From Bradyrhizobium sp. AS23.2 (lineage in GTDB: Bacteria > Pseudomonadota > Alphaproteobacteria > Rhizobiales > Xanthobacteraceae), in assembly GCF_001908185.1 (NCBI RefSeq), contig NZ_LGHM01000129.1:1-57010 (forward strand): a stretch of DNA of 57,010 bases, in the 5' to 3' direction. A model generated the notes under the pieces. It ran no database searches and was not told where the DNA came from. It saw only the letters and a list, made by a program, of their open reading frames with translations. Shown in pieces: positions 1 to 8,329 of this stretch. Position 1 is the first letter of the stretch. Each line of letters opens with the position of its first letter. Both the position numbers and the translations under genes were made by a program.

Positions 1-106
1 CGACACCATCGCAAATCGTCGCTTGCAGCATCGACTGCAGGCCGCTTAAACTCTAACCCCTGATGAGCCAGAGCCTCCCTTCGCAGCCCGCCTAATCAGT
101 CTCAAA

Positions 107-293
107 TCATCTGACGACGAACAGCCCGCTGCCGACGGGATCGGGATCGAGCACGAACACGATCGGGATCATGTCGGTGGCCTGCTTGGCCTCCCCTTGC
201 GCCTAGCGCGGTGACGGCGAGAATTACGTCAACTTTGCTTTCGACGAACTCCCGTGCAAACGCGCCAAACTGATCTGGCTGTTCGGCCGGATG
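107..293 (-). pseudogene. Fragment of ABC transporter substrate-binding protein (PF04392-like)
   Basis: Minus-strand translation gives FAREFVESKVDVILAVTA, then in another frame ATDMIPIVFVLDPDPVGSGL before a TGA at 107-109. This is the usual signature of the ABC_sub_bind family (residues around the segment 'KVDVI...PIVF...DPVGSGL'). A frameshift lies near 190-205, and neither the N-terminal signal region nor the C-terminal half is present, so only a broken internal piece remains. No transporter partner genes are next to it. Positions 1-106 hold nothing I can recognise. Confidence 0.6.
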
Positions 294-364
294 CTCACCT
301 GCCCTTCACGAAGCCCGCTACCATGCGCCTCTCCGTGATAGATGCTTGAGTCGCTGACCTAGCT

Positions 365-2005
365 TCACCGCGTTGGCCTCCTGTCGCGCAGCAGGGCGTT
401 GACAAATCGTTTGATCGCCTCGAGCACTGGTTGCTGAGCACCAGCAAAGAACCAATGATCATTGCCGTCGAGTTCAACGAATTGAGCGCCGGTGATTTGA
501 CTGGCCATATCGCGGCCTGCCTCAATACGCACGGCCCGGTCGTTCCGGCGGTGCAGCACCAGCGTGGGCACAGAAACCCGTGGCAGGAGGTGTCTCACGT
601 CGGTGTCGCGCAACGCCTTGAGCACGGCCCAAATGCCGCCCGGACTGGAGGCCGCGCGCAGCAGCCCGGCCCACCAGGCCCTCGCCTGGGGGTCACGAGA
701 AAGGCTCGGCCCGAAGGTTTCGATCCCTGCAGGGCCACCCCATTCGGCGACGAGCTGCTGGCGCCAGGTGTCATATTGGCTTGCCCGCAACGCGTGCGGA
801 AAGTCCGGGGCCCAACAACCCTTGGCCGATGACGCGAACAGAATGAGGCCAGCCACGAGGCGGGGTTCATCGACCGCAAACTTGATGCAAGCCGGCCCAC
901 ATTCCGACGCCCCAAACAGGACGACGCGACGCGTGTGCGCCGCCCGCAGCACGGTGCCGATATCTTCGGCCGTGACTTCGACACTCGGGGCTGATCCGAC
1001 CCGGTCCGACAGCCCGATACCGCGACGATCGAACAGGATGAGTCGCCCAAACGCCATCAATGAAACCAGAAATGCCCGGCACGAGGGATGCTCCCAAACG
1101 CGTTCCACGTGTGACACGAAGCCAGGCACGATCAGCACATCAATCTCGCCGCTTCCGTATGTCTGATAGGCCAGATGTACGCTGGCGCCCTTCACATAGA
1201 GTGTTGTCGGAGCGGCATGGACCAGCGGCGCCGTGGTGGGGTCCATGAGCGCTTCGGTCGCGGCTTCGGGCGCAACCCCAAGCTCGTCACGCAGCCGCTT
1301 TGTCAGTGCCGCGTGGTGCCGTTCTGCCGAACTCCGATCGCCGGCAAGCAGGAGGCTGCGGATCAAATGCCGACAGTACACCTCGCTCAGCGGATCGAGC
1401 TCGACAAGGCGCCCCGCGTAAGCTGTCGCGGCAAAATGTTCGCCGGCGGCATTCTTGTCCTGCACGAGGCGTTCCAGCCCATGCATGAGTCGCCCCCTGA
1501 GTGCCTCGCGGCGATAGAACGCCCAATCATCGAACTCGGGACAATCGGCTAGAGAGAAGCCCGCGAGGAAGTCACCCCGATAGCGTAGGCAGGCTTCCTC
1601 AAAAGCGCCTCCGTCGCAGTCGCTCTCGAACAGATGCGAATCGACCCTCAGTTCGACCGCCGGAGACCACCGCACGCTGGTGCGGTCGGTCTCGAAAATA
1701 TGCTCGCCGAGCGTAAGCTCGATGCGATGAAGCATGCGCCGCAATCGCGCGCGGGCGGTCTCGCCCGGGCTCTCGGGCCACAGCAGCGTGGCAATAACGT
1801 CCCGTGCAACGGCGCCCGGGGCCTCCGCGAGATAGATCAGCAGTGCAAGACCCTTGCGCAGGTTCAGCTTGATCGGGCCGTCGTTGCCGTGGATCTCCGG
1901 GAGCCCGAGCGTCTGAAGCGAGAACCGGGTCACGAACCAAGCCTTGAAATCACGCCTTGCCCTACCGGCGCTCGGGGGGACGCACAGGGGACGGTCCAGT
2001 GACAA
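365..2005 (-). CDS. SARP/BTAD transcriptional activator domain fused to alpha/beta hydrolase
   Basis: A 546-residue two-part protein. Residues about 25-115 look like the winged-helix of SARP-type activators and 120-255 like the bacterial transcriptional activator (BTAD, TPR-like) domain. Residues about 270-540 form an alpha/beta hydrolase with a nucleophile elbow GASECGP (Ser about 367), an acid in HRRNDRAV (Asp about 500) and the histidine in DGNDHWFF (about 522), so the triad appears intact. The longest frame starts at a TTG at 2005; a GTG at 1933 preceded by AAGG gives an N-terminus (TRFSLQTLGLPEI) closer to the family and may be the true start. It stands alone, divergent from the 2099 operon, and may regulate it. 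The substrate or ligand of the hydrolase part is unknown. Confidence 0.85.
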   Translation of the reverse strand: MSLDRPLCVPPSAGRARRDFKAWFVTRFSLQTLGLPEIHGNDGPIKLNLRKGLALLIYLAEAPGAVARDVIATLLWPESPGETARARLRRMLHRIELTLGEHIFETDRTSVRWSPAVELRVDSHLFESDCDGGAFEEACLRYRGDFLAGFSLADCPEFDDWAFYRREALRGRLMHGLERLVQDKNAAGEHFAATAYAGRLVELDPLSEVYCRHLIRSLLLAGDRSSAERHHAALTKRLRDELGVAPEAATEALMDPTTAPLVHAAPTTLYVKGASVHLAYQTYGSGEIDVLIVPGFVSHVERVWEHPSCRAFLVSLMAFGRLILFDRRGIGLSDRVGSAPSVEVTAEDIGTVLRAAHTRRVVLFGASECGPACIKFAVDEPRLVAGLILFASSAKGCWAPDFPHALRASQYDTWRQQLVAEWGGPAGIETFGPSLSRDPQARAWWAGLLRAASSPGGIWAVLKALRDTDVRHLLPRVSVPTLVLHRRNDRAVRIEAGRDMASQITGAQFVELDGNDHWFFAGAQQPVLEAIKRFVNALLRDRRPTR

Positions 2006-2098
2006 CAGTTAGGCTTGATCGAGAACACGCTCGCTATCAAACGGTTCAAGTTCTTGCATTCGGCACCGCCGCCACTGGCACAATAATGGAAAACATCC

Positions 2099-2851
2099 AT
2101 GTTCGCACGTCTCCTCATCCTGTTGTACGCCATTGTGAGCTATGCCGTCTTCCTTGCTTCATTTCTCTACGCGCTGGGTTTCTTCAGCAACTCTCTCGTG
2201 CCCAAGTCGATCGACGCCGGCGGGCCGACTAATTTGAGCGAGGCTATCATCGTCGATCTGCTGCTGCTCGGCATATTTGCAATCCAGCACAGCATTATGG
2301 CGCGCCCAATTTTCAAACAGTGGTGGGCTAAAATCCTTCCCGTGCCCTGCCAGCGCAGCACCTACGTGCTGCTCTCCAGCCTGATCCTTCTGCTGCTATT
2401 CTGGCAGTGGCGGCCGATCCCGACACTCCTCTGGAAGATCGACGGAATTGCAGGCTGGTTGCTGATCGGTGTCTACTGGCTTGGTTGGCTGCTCGTGCTT
2501 GCCTCGACCTTCATGATCGATCATTTCGACCTATCTGGCTTGCGCCAGGCCTTCTTCGCGCTGCGTGGAGCCGAGGCCCCGGGTCAGGCGTTCAGGACAC
2601 CCCTGCTTTACAAAATCGTGCGGCATCCGCTCATGCTGGGCTTTTTGCTCGCATTCTGGGCCACGCCTGAGATGACCGCAGGCCATATGCTGTTCGCGAT
2701 CATGATCACAATCTACATCCTGGTCGGACTGCAGTTCGAGGAGCGGGATTTGATCGCTCAGTTCGGCACGACTTACCAGCAGTATCGCCAGCGCGTTCCC
2801 ATGCTGCTGCCGCGCATTTTCGGTCGCAGCCAAGCAGGAGCATCACGATGA
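2099..2851 (+). CDS. mddA: MddA-like methanethiol S-methyltransferase / isoprenylcysteine methyltransferase-fold membrane protein
   Basis: A 250-residue polytopic membrane protein (about six hydrophobic segments). The C-terminal part carries RHPLMLGF (about residue 175) and FEERDLIAQFG..YQQYRQRVPML (about 213-240), the SAM-binding pattern of the ICMT/NnrU/MddA group. Length and motif order fit MddA, which methylates methanethiol to dimethyl sulfide with S-adenosylmethionine; NnrU-type or other thiol methyltransferases are alternatives. The stop overlaps the next start as ATGA (2848-2851), so it is translationally coupled to the oxidoreductase downstream. The start ATG follows a weak GGAAAA ribosome site. 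Confidence 0.7.
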   Translation: MFARLLILLYAIVSYAVFLASFLYALGFFSNSLVPKSIDAGGPTNLSEAIIVDLLLLGIFAIQHSIMARPIFKQWWAKILPVPCQRSTYVLLSSLILLLLFWQWRPIPTLLWKIDGIAGWLLIGVYWLGWLLVLASTFMIDHFDLSGLRQAFFALRGAEAPGQAFRTPLLYKIVRHPLMLGFLLAFWATPEMTAGHMLFAIMITIYILVGLQFEERDLIAQFGTTYQQYRQRVPMLLPRIFGRSQAGASR

Positions 2852-3861
2852 GAGCAGTACTATGCAACGCGTTTACTGGTCCGGAGGACCTGTGCATCGG
2901 CGAGGTCGAAGAACCGAAGCCGGCCGGTGACGAGATTCTGATCGACGTACACGCGGCCTCCGTAAGTTTCATGGACAGTCTGATTGTCTCGGGCCTTTAT
3001 CAGATGCGTCCACCGACACCATTCGTGCCCGGCACGGAAGCGGCCGGCGTCGTCATCGCGGTTGGCCAAAAGGTAACGAGATTTCAGCCGGGCGATCGCG
3101 TGGCGTGCGGAAGCTGGACGGGCGGCTATGCCGAGCGGATGGTCGCCAAGGAATCGAAGAGTGTGCTGTTGCCGGCAGGCGTCGCGTTCGAAACGGCGGC
3201 CACGGTCTGGCACAACTATGGCACGGCGTATTACGCATTGACAGAGGGCGCACGAGCGCAACCCGATGAAACAGTGTTTGTCACTGGGGCCGCAGGCGGG
3301 GTCGGTCTTGCCGCCGTCGACCTCGCCGGCCATTTGGGCCTGCGGGTCATCGCCGGTGTCGGCTCCGACGACAAGATGGCTTTGGTGCGCCGTTACGGTG
3401 CCTGCGATGTCATCAACTATCGGAGCGAAAACCTGCGCGAGCGGATCAAGTCGATAACCGGTGGAGAAGGCGTCGATGTCTGCTTCGACAATGTTGGCGG
3501 AACGATTTTCGAGCAAATGGCGCGGCTGATGAAGTGGGGCGGACGGCTGATGCCGGTCGGTTTCACGAGCGGCCAGATCCCTTCGGTGCCCATGAACCTC
3601 CTGCTTTTGAAGAACTATTCCATTGTTGGTGTCTTTGCCGGCGCATGGGCAGAGAAATTCCCCGAGCAGGCCGCGCGCATGAACGACACCCTGGCGCAAT
3701 TGTTGGCCGAGGGGAAGATTCGCCCCCACATCGATCGCGTCCTTCCCCTGGAACAGGTCAAGGAAGCGATGCGCGCCGTGGCTAATCGGACGGTTCAGGG
3801 AAGAATCGTCCTTACGACAATAGAGTGCGGTGGCGGCGGCAAGAGAGGAACGGATCGATGA
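2848..3861 (+). CDS. NADPH:quinone oxidoreductase-like zinc-independent MDR protein
   Basis: A 337-residue medium-chain dehydrogenase/reductase. The N-terminal GroES-like domain starts with RAVLCNAFTGPEDLCIGEV and the central Rossmann domain has GAAGGVGLAAVDLAG (about residues 145-160). It lacks the zinc-binding cysteines of alcohol dehydrogenases, as expected for the quinone oxidoreductase (QOR/YhdH-like) branch, which uses NADPH to reduce quinones or enoyl/enone substrates. It overlaps the upstream methyltransferase gene and the downstream thioesterase-like gene by ATGA on both sides, so the three are one transcription unit. The exact substrate cannot be read from sequence. Confidence 0.85.
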   Translation: MRAVLCNAFTGPEDLCIGEVEEPKPAGDEILIDVHAASVSFMDSLIVSGLYQMRPPTPFVPGTEAAGVVIAVGQKVTRFQPGDRVACGSWTGGYAERMVAKESKSVLLPAGVAFETAATVWHNYGTAYYALTEGARAQPDETVFVTGAAGGVGLAAVDLAGHLGLRVIAGVGSDDKMALVRRYGACDVINYRSENLRERIKSITGGEGVDVCFDNVGGTIFEQMARLMKWGGRLMPVGFTSGQIPSVPMNLLLLKNYSIVGVFAGAWAEKFPEQAARMNDTLAQLLAEGKIRPHIDRVLPLEQVKEAMRAVANRTVQGRIVLTTIECGGGGKRGTDR

Positions 3862-4616
3862 CATCGATTATCATCGACAAGCGCTACTGCGGTCCTCCGA
3901 ACTCCGGGAACGGCGGATATGTCTGTGGCCGGCTGGCCCGGCACATTGCCGGCGGGGCGGAGGTGACGCTGCGCGCACCTCCGCCCCTGGATAAGCAGCT
4001 CGATGTCGTCGCGAAGGACGACGGGTTATGGGAGCTTCGCGATGGCGCCACAGTCGTCGCCACTGGACGACCGGCGAGTGTTGAGCTGACGCGCCTGGGG
4101 ACGGCAAGCTTCGACGAGGCATGTGCAGCCGAGTTGCTGACGCCGGTCAAGCCACACGAGCATCCGCTGCCGACGTGTTTCGTGTGCGGTCCTGCAAGGG
4201 CGCAGGGAGATGGCCTGCGCATTTTTGCCGGACCGCTCGTGCGTCAATCCCGGAATGCTTCGGTTGTGCTCGCGGCGACCTGGACACCGGATCCGACCCT
4301 GGCGGCGGAGGACGGCTTCGTCGCGCCCGAATTTCTCTGGTCGGCGCTCGATTGTCCCACGGGCTATGCTTCCTCTCGCGACCGGGAGAGCGGCAGCTTC
4401 GACCGGACGCCAATCCTGTTGGGTCGGATGTCGGCACGGATAGAGACACGGCCGCGCCCGGGAGAACGCTGCGTCATCACCGCCTGGGAGGCCGGCCGCG
4501 ACGGCCGCAAACGCGTTGCCGAGGCCGCGGCCTATGGTGAAGCTGGAACGTTGTTGGCCGTGGCCCGAGCGACGTGGATTGCAGTCGACCGCCAAGTGCA
4601 GCTCGGCCGCGCCTGA
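3858..4616 (+). CDS. Thioesterase-superfamily (hotdog-like) protein
   Basis: A 252-residue soluble protein. The frame is open from 3825, but the ATG at 3858 overlaps the previous stop as ATGA and has a GAGAGGA ribosome site, so it is preferred. It has a central CFVCGPAR motif (about residue 107 from this start) and a second half (WTPDPTLA...FVAPEFLWSALDCPTGYAS), the layout of uncharacterised double-hotdog proteins often found beside acyl-CoA or MDR enzymes. I infer a CoA-ester or related binding role; the catalytic residues are not clear. It is the last gene of the 2099-4616 operon. Confidence 0.65.
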   Translation: MTSIIIDKRYCGPPNSGNGGYVCGRLARHIAGGAEVTLRAPPPLDKQLDVVAKDDGLWELRDGATVVATGRPASVELTRLGTASFDEACAAELLTPVKPHEHPLPTCFVCGPARAQGDGLRIFAGPLVRQSRNASVVLAATWTPDPTLAAEDGFVAPEFLWSALDCPTGYASSRDRESGSFDRTPILLGRMSARIETRPRPGERCVITAWEAGRDGRKRVAEAAAYGEAGTLLAVARATWIAVDRQVQLGRA

Positions 4617-4681
4617 ACGTGTGCCGGACCGATTGGGGCCGACACCACCAAGTCTCCGGATGACACACTAGGCATGTCACT

Positions 4682-5917
4682 GTGTCGATCAATCGATCAA
4701 TAGCGGAAGCGCTTAAGAAGTCTTGCAAAATGAAGCCAGAACAACGGCAAGCAGCCTCTGAATTGTCCATGTTACGAGATGACAACTATGATCCTCAAGA
4801 GCTAAGCAATGTCATTGACGACGTCTACGACACCGTCCTCGATCATTCGCTGTGGATAGGTGCCATTGAAAGGGCGGCACATTTCGTCCGCGGGACGGGT
4901 GCGGCGCTGTATTCCAAGAACGTGGCCAATCAGGAGGGCAGCGTTCAATACGTGACTGGAATTGACCCATATTTCACACAGCTCTATTTCGACAAATATG
5001 TGACGTTTGGTCCAACCACGGGTGGACAGTTTCTTGCGGAGATCGAACAGCCCGTCGCGGTTGCGGATCTGATGTCCCACCCTGAATTCCTGGAAACACG
5101 AGTTTATCGAGAACGGGTAGCGCCGCAGGGTCTCGTCGATTGCGTCAATGCCGTTCTGGACAAATCAGCAACCAGCGTAGCGATGTTCGGTGTCTTCCGC
5201 AGTGAGCGAGACGGCATGGTTGATGACGAAGCACGGCATCGGATGCGGCTGATCGTTCCCCATATCCGCCGAGCGGTTCTGATCGGAAGAATGTTCGATT
5301 TGAAGGCCGCGGAGGCTGCGACGTTCGCCGACACGCTTGATGGTCTTAGTGTCGGCATGTGCCTCGTCGATGCGGGAGGCCGTATCGTTCATGCCAACGC
5401 CGCGGGGTATGCCATGATCGCCGTCAGCGATATTCTGCGTTCCGTCGGCGGCCGGCTCGTTGCTTGTGATGCGCAGGTTGATAAAACGTTGCGTGAAATA
5501 TTTGCCGCTGCCGGCCAGCTGGATGCCGCGCTCGGCACGATGGGGATAGCGGTCCCGCTGGTTGGCAAGGGCGATGAGCGCTATGTTGCCCATGTGCTGC
5601 CTTTGACTTCGGGGGCCCGCCGTCGTGCCGGCAGAACCTACACAGCCGCGGCGGCCTTGTTCGTTCGAAGGGCAGCCTTAGAAGTCCCGTCTGCTTTCGA
5701 AGTCATTGGCAAGATGTTCAAATTAACACCGACTGAACTTCGCGTGTTGTTGGCTATTGTCGAAGTGGGCGGCGTTCCAGAGGTTGCAGCGGCTCTTGGA
5801 GTTGCAGTCACAACCATCAAGACGCATCTCGGCCGGTTGTTTGAAAAGACGGGTGCGACGCGGCAGGCAGATCTCGTTAAACTTGTCGCGGGATATGCGA
5901 CGCCGCTAACCGATTGA
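4682..5917 (+). CDS. PAS-LuxR family transcriptional regulator, paralogue 1
   Basis: A 411-residue regulator. An N-terminal region of about 190 residues is shared with the paralogues at 13161 and 28628. A PAS-like segment follows (LDGLSVGMCLVDAGGRIVHA, about 220-240), and a C-terminal LuxR-type helix-turn-helix (LTPTELRVLLAIVEVGG, then AAALGVAVTTIKTHLGRLFEKTG, about 345-400). It has no response-regulator receiver and no recognisable acyl-homoserine-lactone domain. It starts at GTG 4682; ATGs at 4730 and 4769 are alternatives. Signal and targets are unknown. The palindrome found elsewhere in the window is absent from its upstream region. Confidence 0.85.
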   Translation: MSINRSIAEALKKSCKMKPEQRQAASELSMLRDDNYDPQELSNVIDDVYDTVLDHSLWIGAIERAAHFVRGTGAALYSKNVANQEGSVQYVTGIDPYFTQLYFDKYVTFGPTTGGQFLAEIEQPVAVADLMSHPEFLETRVYRERVAPQGLVDCVNAVLDKSATSVAMFGVFRSERDGMVDDEARHRMRLIVPHIRRAVLIGRMFDLKAAEAATFADTLDGLSVGMCLVDAGGRIVHANAAGYAMIAVSDILRSVGGRLVACDAQVDKTLREIFAAAGQLDAALGTMGIAVPLVGKGDERYVAHVLPLTSGARRRAGRTYTAAAALFVRRAALEVPSAFEVIGKMFKLTPTELRVLLAIVEVGGVPEVAAALGVAVTTIKTHLGRLFEKTGATRQADLVKLVAGYATPLTD

Positions 5918-6099
5918 CCGCGATCGGGCATGTTGAGAGCGCAAACGTCCGCGCCGGTTCCCCCGAGGAAGGCTCGTTCATAATTGAAGGTTAGGTGCTG
6001 GCCGCGGGTTAGCGCCCAAGGCTACACTTTACCGACGAACAAGAAGCGAGGAAGGGTAAACACTCGCTCTACCAATGCGACCCAATGTCCGTTCCGGGT

Positions 6100-6286
6100 G
6101 TGCGCCGTGACAAGGCGGCGCTTTTCCTGTGGGTGCAAGTCCAACCTGGCGACCGCTCCAGCCGGAAGCAACCGGAGCAGGCATGGAGGAGACGAAATGT
6201 CTGAAGCCTTCGGATAGCGGGTCACGAAATACGGTGACCGCGCGAGTGTGCAGGCCGCAACGCGAGTGAACGTCGAGCAGCCTCCT
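6100..6286 (+). mobile_element. 5' fragment of a group II intron (domain I remnant)
   Basis: From GTGCGCC at 6100 the sequence has the look of the 5' end of a bacterial group II intron: a short GC-rich hairpin, GGGTGCAAGTCCAACCTGG, CCGGAAGCAACCGG, then TGTCTGAAGCC and AACGTCGAGCAGCC. There is no intron-encoded reverse transcriptase and no domain V/VI, so only a 5' remnant is left. It ends where the tyrosine recombinase fragment begins. The call is made from memory of intron consensus blocks and needs a covariance-model search. The 180 bases before it (5918-6099) hold nothing I recognise. Confidence 0.5.
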
Positions 6287-6391
6287 TGCGCGCTTTCTTC
6301 CGAACTCGATCAGCCGCTCTCGATTGAGCTCGGGAAACTTCACACTGCCGAGCTCAGTCTTGAGGCGGAGAAGAGAGCGGGATTCGGTCAC
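6287..6391 (-). pseudogene. Tyrosine recombinase/integrase N-terminal fragment
   Basis: The minus-strand translation LLRLKTELGSVKFPELNRER followed by LIEFGRKRA resembles the SAM-like core-binding domain of phage-type integrases, where a similar 'kFaELdrerLieFgrkRa' segment precedes the catalytic domain. About 35 codons remain; homology stops at the junction with the intron-like sequence, and the catalytic R-H-R-Y part is absent. It marks former mobile DNA next to the regulator gene. Confidence 0.45.
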
Positions 6392-6413
6392 GCAAGCGCG
6401 CGTGACCGTTTGT

Positions 6414-6740
6414 TCATCCCTTATTCAGATACGATATTGTGCCCGCCAAGTCGGTGTCGTCGATTAGCTGGAAGCGGCTTTCACTGCCAGCTTGGCGGGC
6501 CGCGATGTAAGGAGCGTACGCGGGGTCAGCAACGAACGCCTCTGCGTGTTTTACCGATGGAAACGCCATAATCGCGATAAGAGAAGTATCCAGAGGCGTA
6601 CCCTCAAGTGTCTTCACATTGCCGCTGCGCGACAGATACTTGCCGCCGTGTTTATGCACGAGGTCATGTACCGAAGCCGCGTATTCCGGCACCCATTTAT
6701 CATCCGTCACTTTGATATCTGCTATCAAAAACGCCTTCAT
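6414..6740 (-). CDS. DUF1330 family protein
   Basis: A 108-residue protein of the small ferredoxin-like-fold DUF1330 family (starts KAFLIADIKVTDDKW, with YLSRSG and 'LIAIMAFPSVKHAEAFVADP'). Family members form dimeric alpha+beta barrels of unknown function. The start ATG at 6740 has a good AGGAG site about nine bases upstream. A CCAGTTCAG dyad like those at the HxlR genes lies about 90 bases upstream (6826-6847), suggesting HxlR-type control. It is a single-gene unit. Confidence 0.85.
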   Translation of the reverse strand: MKAFLIADIKVTDDKWVPEYAASVHDLVHKHGGKYLSRSGNVKTLEGTPLDTSLIAIMAFPSVKHAEAFVADPAYAPYIAARQAGSESRFQLIDDTDLAGTISYLNKG

Positions 6741-6825
6741 ACGATGTTGCTCCTGTTTCGAATGTCAGCCCCCGCCGGATCGGCGGAGGTCTGGTCTCGA
6801 CTTGCCAGAAGAACGCAGCGGCTAC

Positions 6826-6870
6826 CAGTTCAGTAAGTGAATCTGGCCAATATAGAATCTGTATTGATCA
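6826..6870. promoter_or_regulatory. HxlR-type operator candidate upstream of the DUF1330 gene
   Basis: CCAGTTCAG (6826-6834) is followed four bases later by TGAATCTGG, an imperfect dyad. A second half-site-like AGAATCTGTATTGA lies at 6855-6868. The first dyad is nearly identical, on the opposite strand, to the one at 12825-12846, and it shares its left arm with sites at both HxlR genes. Binding is inferred only from repetition. Confidence 0.5.
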
Positions 6871-7103
6871 TCCGTCTGTGAGATAGCGGTTGGCGAATCT
6901 GATGAACCACACAAGCTGGACTGAATTGCTACCTACGATGAAAAAGTTTGAAAGGTAAGGCAAGCACTGGCTGCCTGCACTTGGCCGGGACTGGTGCAGG
7001 CACTGTAACAATCGCGAGTCCAGAGCCGAAAGTTGTGGTGAGGATGGCCGCTTCCGATGGCGGCGTCCGCATGGCTTGCGCGAGACGCTATGTTGAAAAG
7101 CCT

Positions 7104-7125
7104 GTATCCTCCGATCGCACGACGC
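7104..7125. promoter_or_regulatory. Palindrome copy a
   Basis: TATCCTCCGATCGCACGACG (7105-7124) is a copy of the window-wide palindrome CGTCCTnCGATCGnAGGACG with three departures. It lies about 150 bases upstream of the broken HlyB-type gene. The flanks 6871-7103 and 7126-7272 contain no gene I can support. Confidence 0.6.
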
Positions 7126-7272
7126 GGCCGGATTGGTAGGCAGCCATGATCGCTGACAGCTTACGGGGGTGAGCGATTCAGCCAGTTCCACAGGCAGCAA
7201 GCCCATGAATCAGCCCGGAGACCGGCGGCGGCAACAACAGGCTAGGTGGCAGCGCCCTGAAGAGCAATAATG

Positions 7273-7689
7273 ATGAGCACCGAAATCGACAGCCCTACTC
7301 CTGATGATCCTGGACTCGTAGCCCTCCTGATGTTGCTCTATCTCCGAGGCGTTCCGGTCCAGGCCGGACAGATCATGCATGCGCTGGGCACAGACTAGAT
7401 AGGCGCACCGGAGATGCTTTGGCGCGCCAGGGATCTGGGATTCAAAACTCGTGTTTATCGGACCGACTGGTCGCGGCTTGCCAGCGCGCCTTTGCCTGCC
7501 ATTGCATCCCTGCGCGACGGCGGGTTCCTGGTGGTCGCCAGGGTCGGGGAGAACAAGATCCTCGTCCAGTCGCCGCTGGCGCCCCGGCCTGATCTGTTGA
7601 CGCGGGAAGAGTTCGTTGCGGTTTGGGATGGCCGGCCGATCCTGATGACCCGCCGTGCAATCGGAGAATATCAGAGGAGTTTTCAGTGA
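7273..7689 (+). pseudogene. N-terminal C39-like domain of a type I secretion ABC transporter (HlyB-type), truncated
   Basis: Reading from ATG 7273 gives LVALLMLLYLRGVPVQAGQI, then a TAG stop at 7396-7398, and the same frame continues (MLWRARDLGFKTRVYRTDW, LVVARVGENKILVQSPLAP, VWDGRPILMTRRA) to a TGA at 7687. This is the catalytically degenerate C39-peptidase-like domain at the N-terminus of HlyB-class permease/ATPases. Both the membrane and ATPase domains (about 550 residues) are missing. The lesions are an internal amber codon and loss of everything after the C39 domain. Its end overlaps the start of the thioesterase relic, marking a deletion junction. Confidence 0.7.
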
Positions 7690-8068
7690 ATGATCCGACA
7701 GGCATTTCCTCACGCGAGCTAGCGTGGGCGTGCGCGGACTTCTTGTGGAGACAGGACGCCGTGCTTCGAAGCCTTGGCTTAGAGCGGCTATCGATCAAGG
7801 CGGGGCAGGCCACGGTCGCGATGACTGTGCTGCCTAGCATAGACACTGCAGCATTTCGTTCTTGCGACCGTGTAGGCTCGGCGACCGGTTGGTGGCGACC
7901 GCGATTGAAGTCGTACGCTCCGGACGATCCGGAATCCACGATGTCAGGGTGACCTTGGAAAATGACATCATAGCGGAGTTGCGCGCCCATTCGCGGGTCA
8001 TAGGTGGGGTTCTTCTGCCTGTCACTACAGGCCGGCAAGATTGGACCCTCGCCGATCCAAACCGATGA
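7686..8068 (+). pseudogene. PaaI-type thioesterase with internal deletion
   Basis: The N-terminal part (SSRELAWACADFLWRQDAVL RSLGLERLSI) and, in another frame, the C-terminal part (RLGDRLVATAIEVVRSGRSG IHDV, RAHSRVIGGVLLP) closely match the intact PaaI-like protein at 24409-24867. About 40 codons between them are gone, including the HGGAIFTFAD segment that carries the active-site region, and the frame shifts at the junction near 7840-7860. It cannot encode an active enzyme. It is either an older duplicate of the 24.4 kb gene or the reverse. Confidence 0.8.
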
Positions 8069-8240
8069 GAGCTGAGGTCACTGAATTTCGGCCAGTCGGT
8101 CGTCGCGCTACAAGACCGCTACCGTCAAAGACCTGAACGTCTGGCGGTGCTGAGATGAGATTCTGGCTGAGCTGACGCTGGCAGACTCTAGAGGAGGGGG
8201 CGCGCGAAGATCTTACTCATGATGCAAGCGCATCGAATTG

Positions 8241-8262
8241 GCGTCCTCCGATCGCAGGACGC
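8241..8262. promoter_or_regulatory. Palindrome copy b, upstream of the AraC gene
   Basis: CGTCCTCCGATCGCAGGACG (8242-8261) extends by one more G/C pair on each side; ten of eleven base pairs of the dyad match. It ends 67 bases before the preferred start of the AraC gene (8330) and lies inside the longer open frame from 8219, which argues for the shorter protein. Best copy of the palindrome in the window. The stretch 8069-8218 shows nothing. Confidence 0.75.
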
Positions 8263-8329
8263 GGTTCAGCTTGCCGCGGCCTATGCATCGGGACCAGAGG
8301 CCTCGCAACGCTGCACGGAAACCATCTGC

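Noticed and set aside
8219..8329. Longer N-terminus for the AraC protein (start at 8219)
   Set aside because: It would place the best palindrome copy inside the coding region, and the extra 37 residues do not look like the family.
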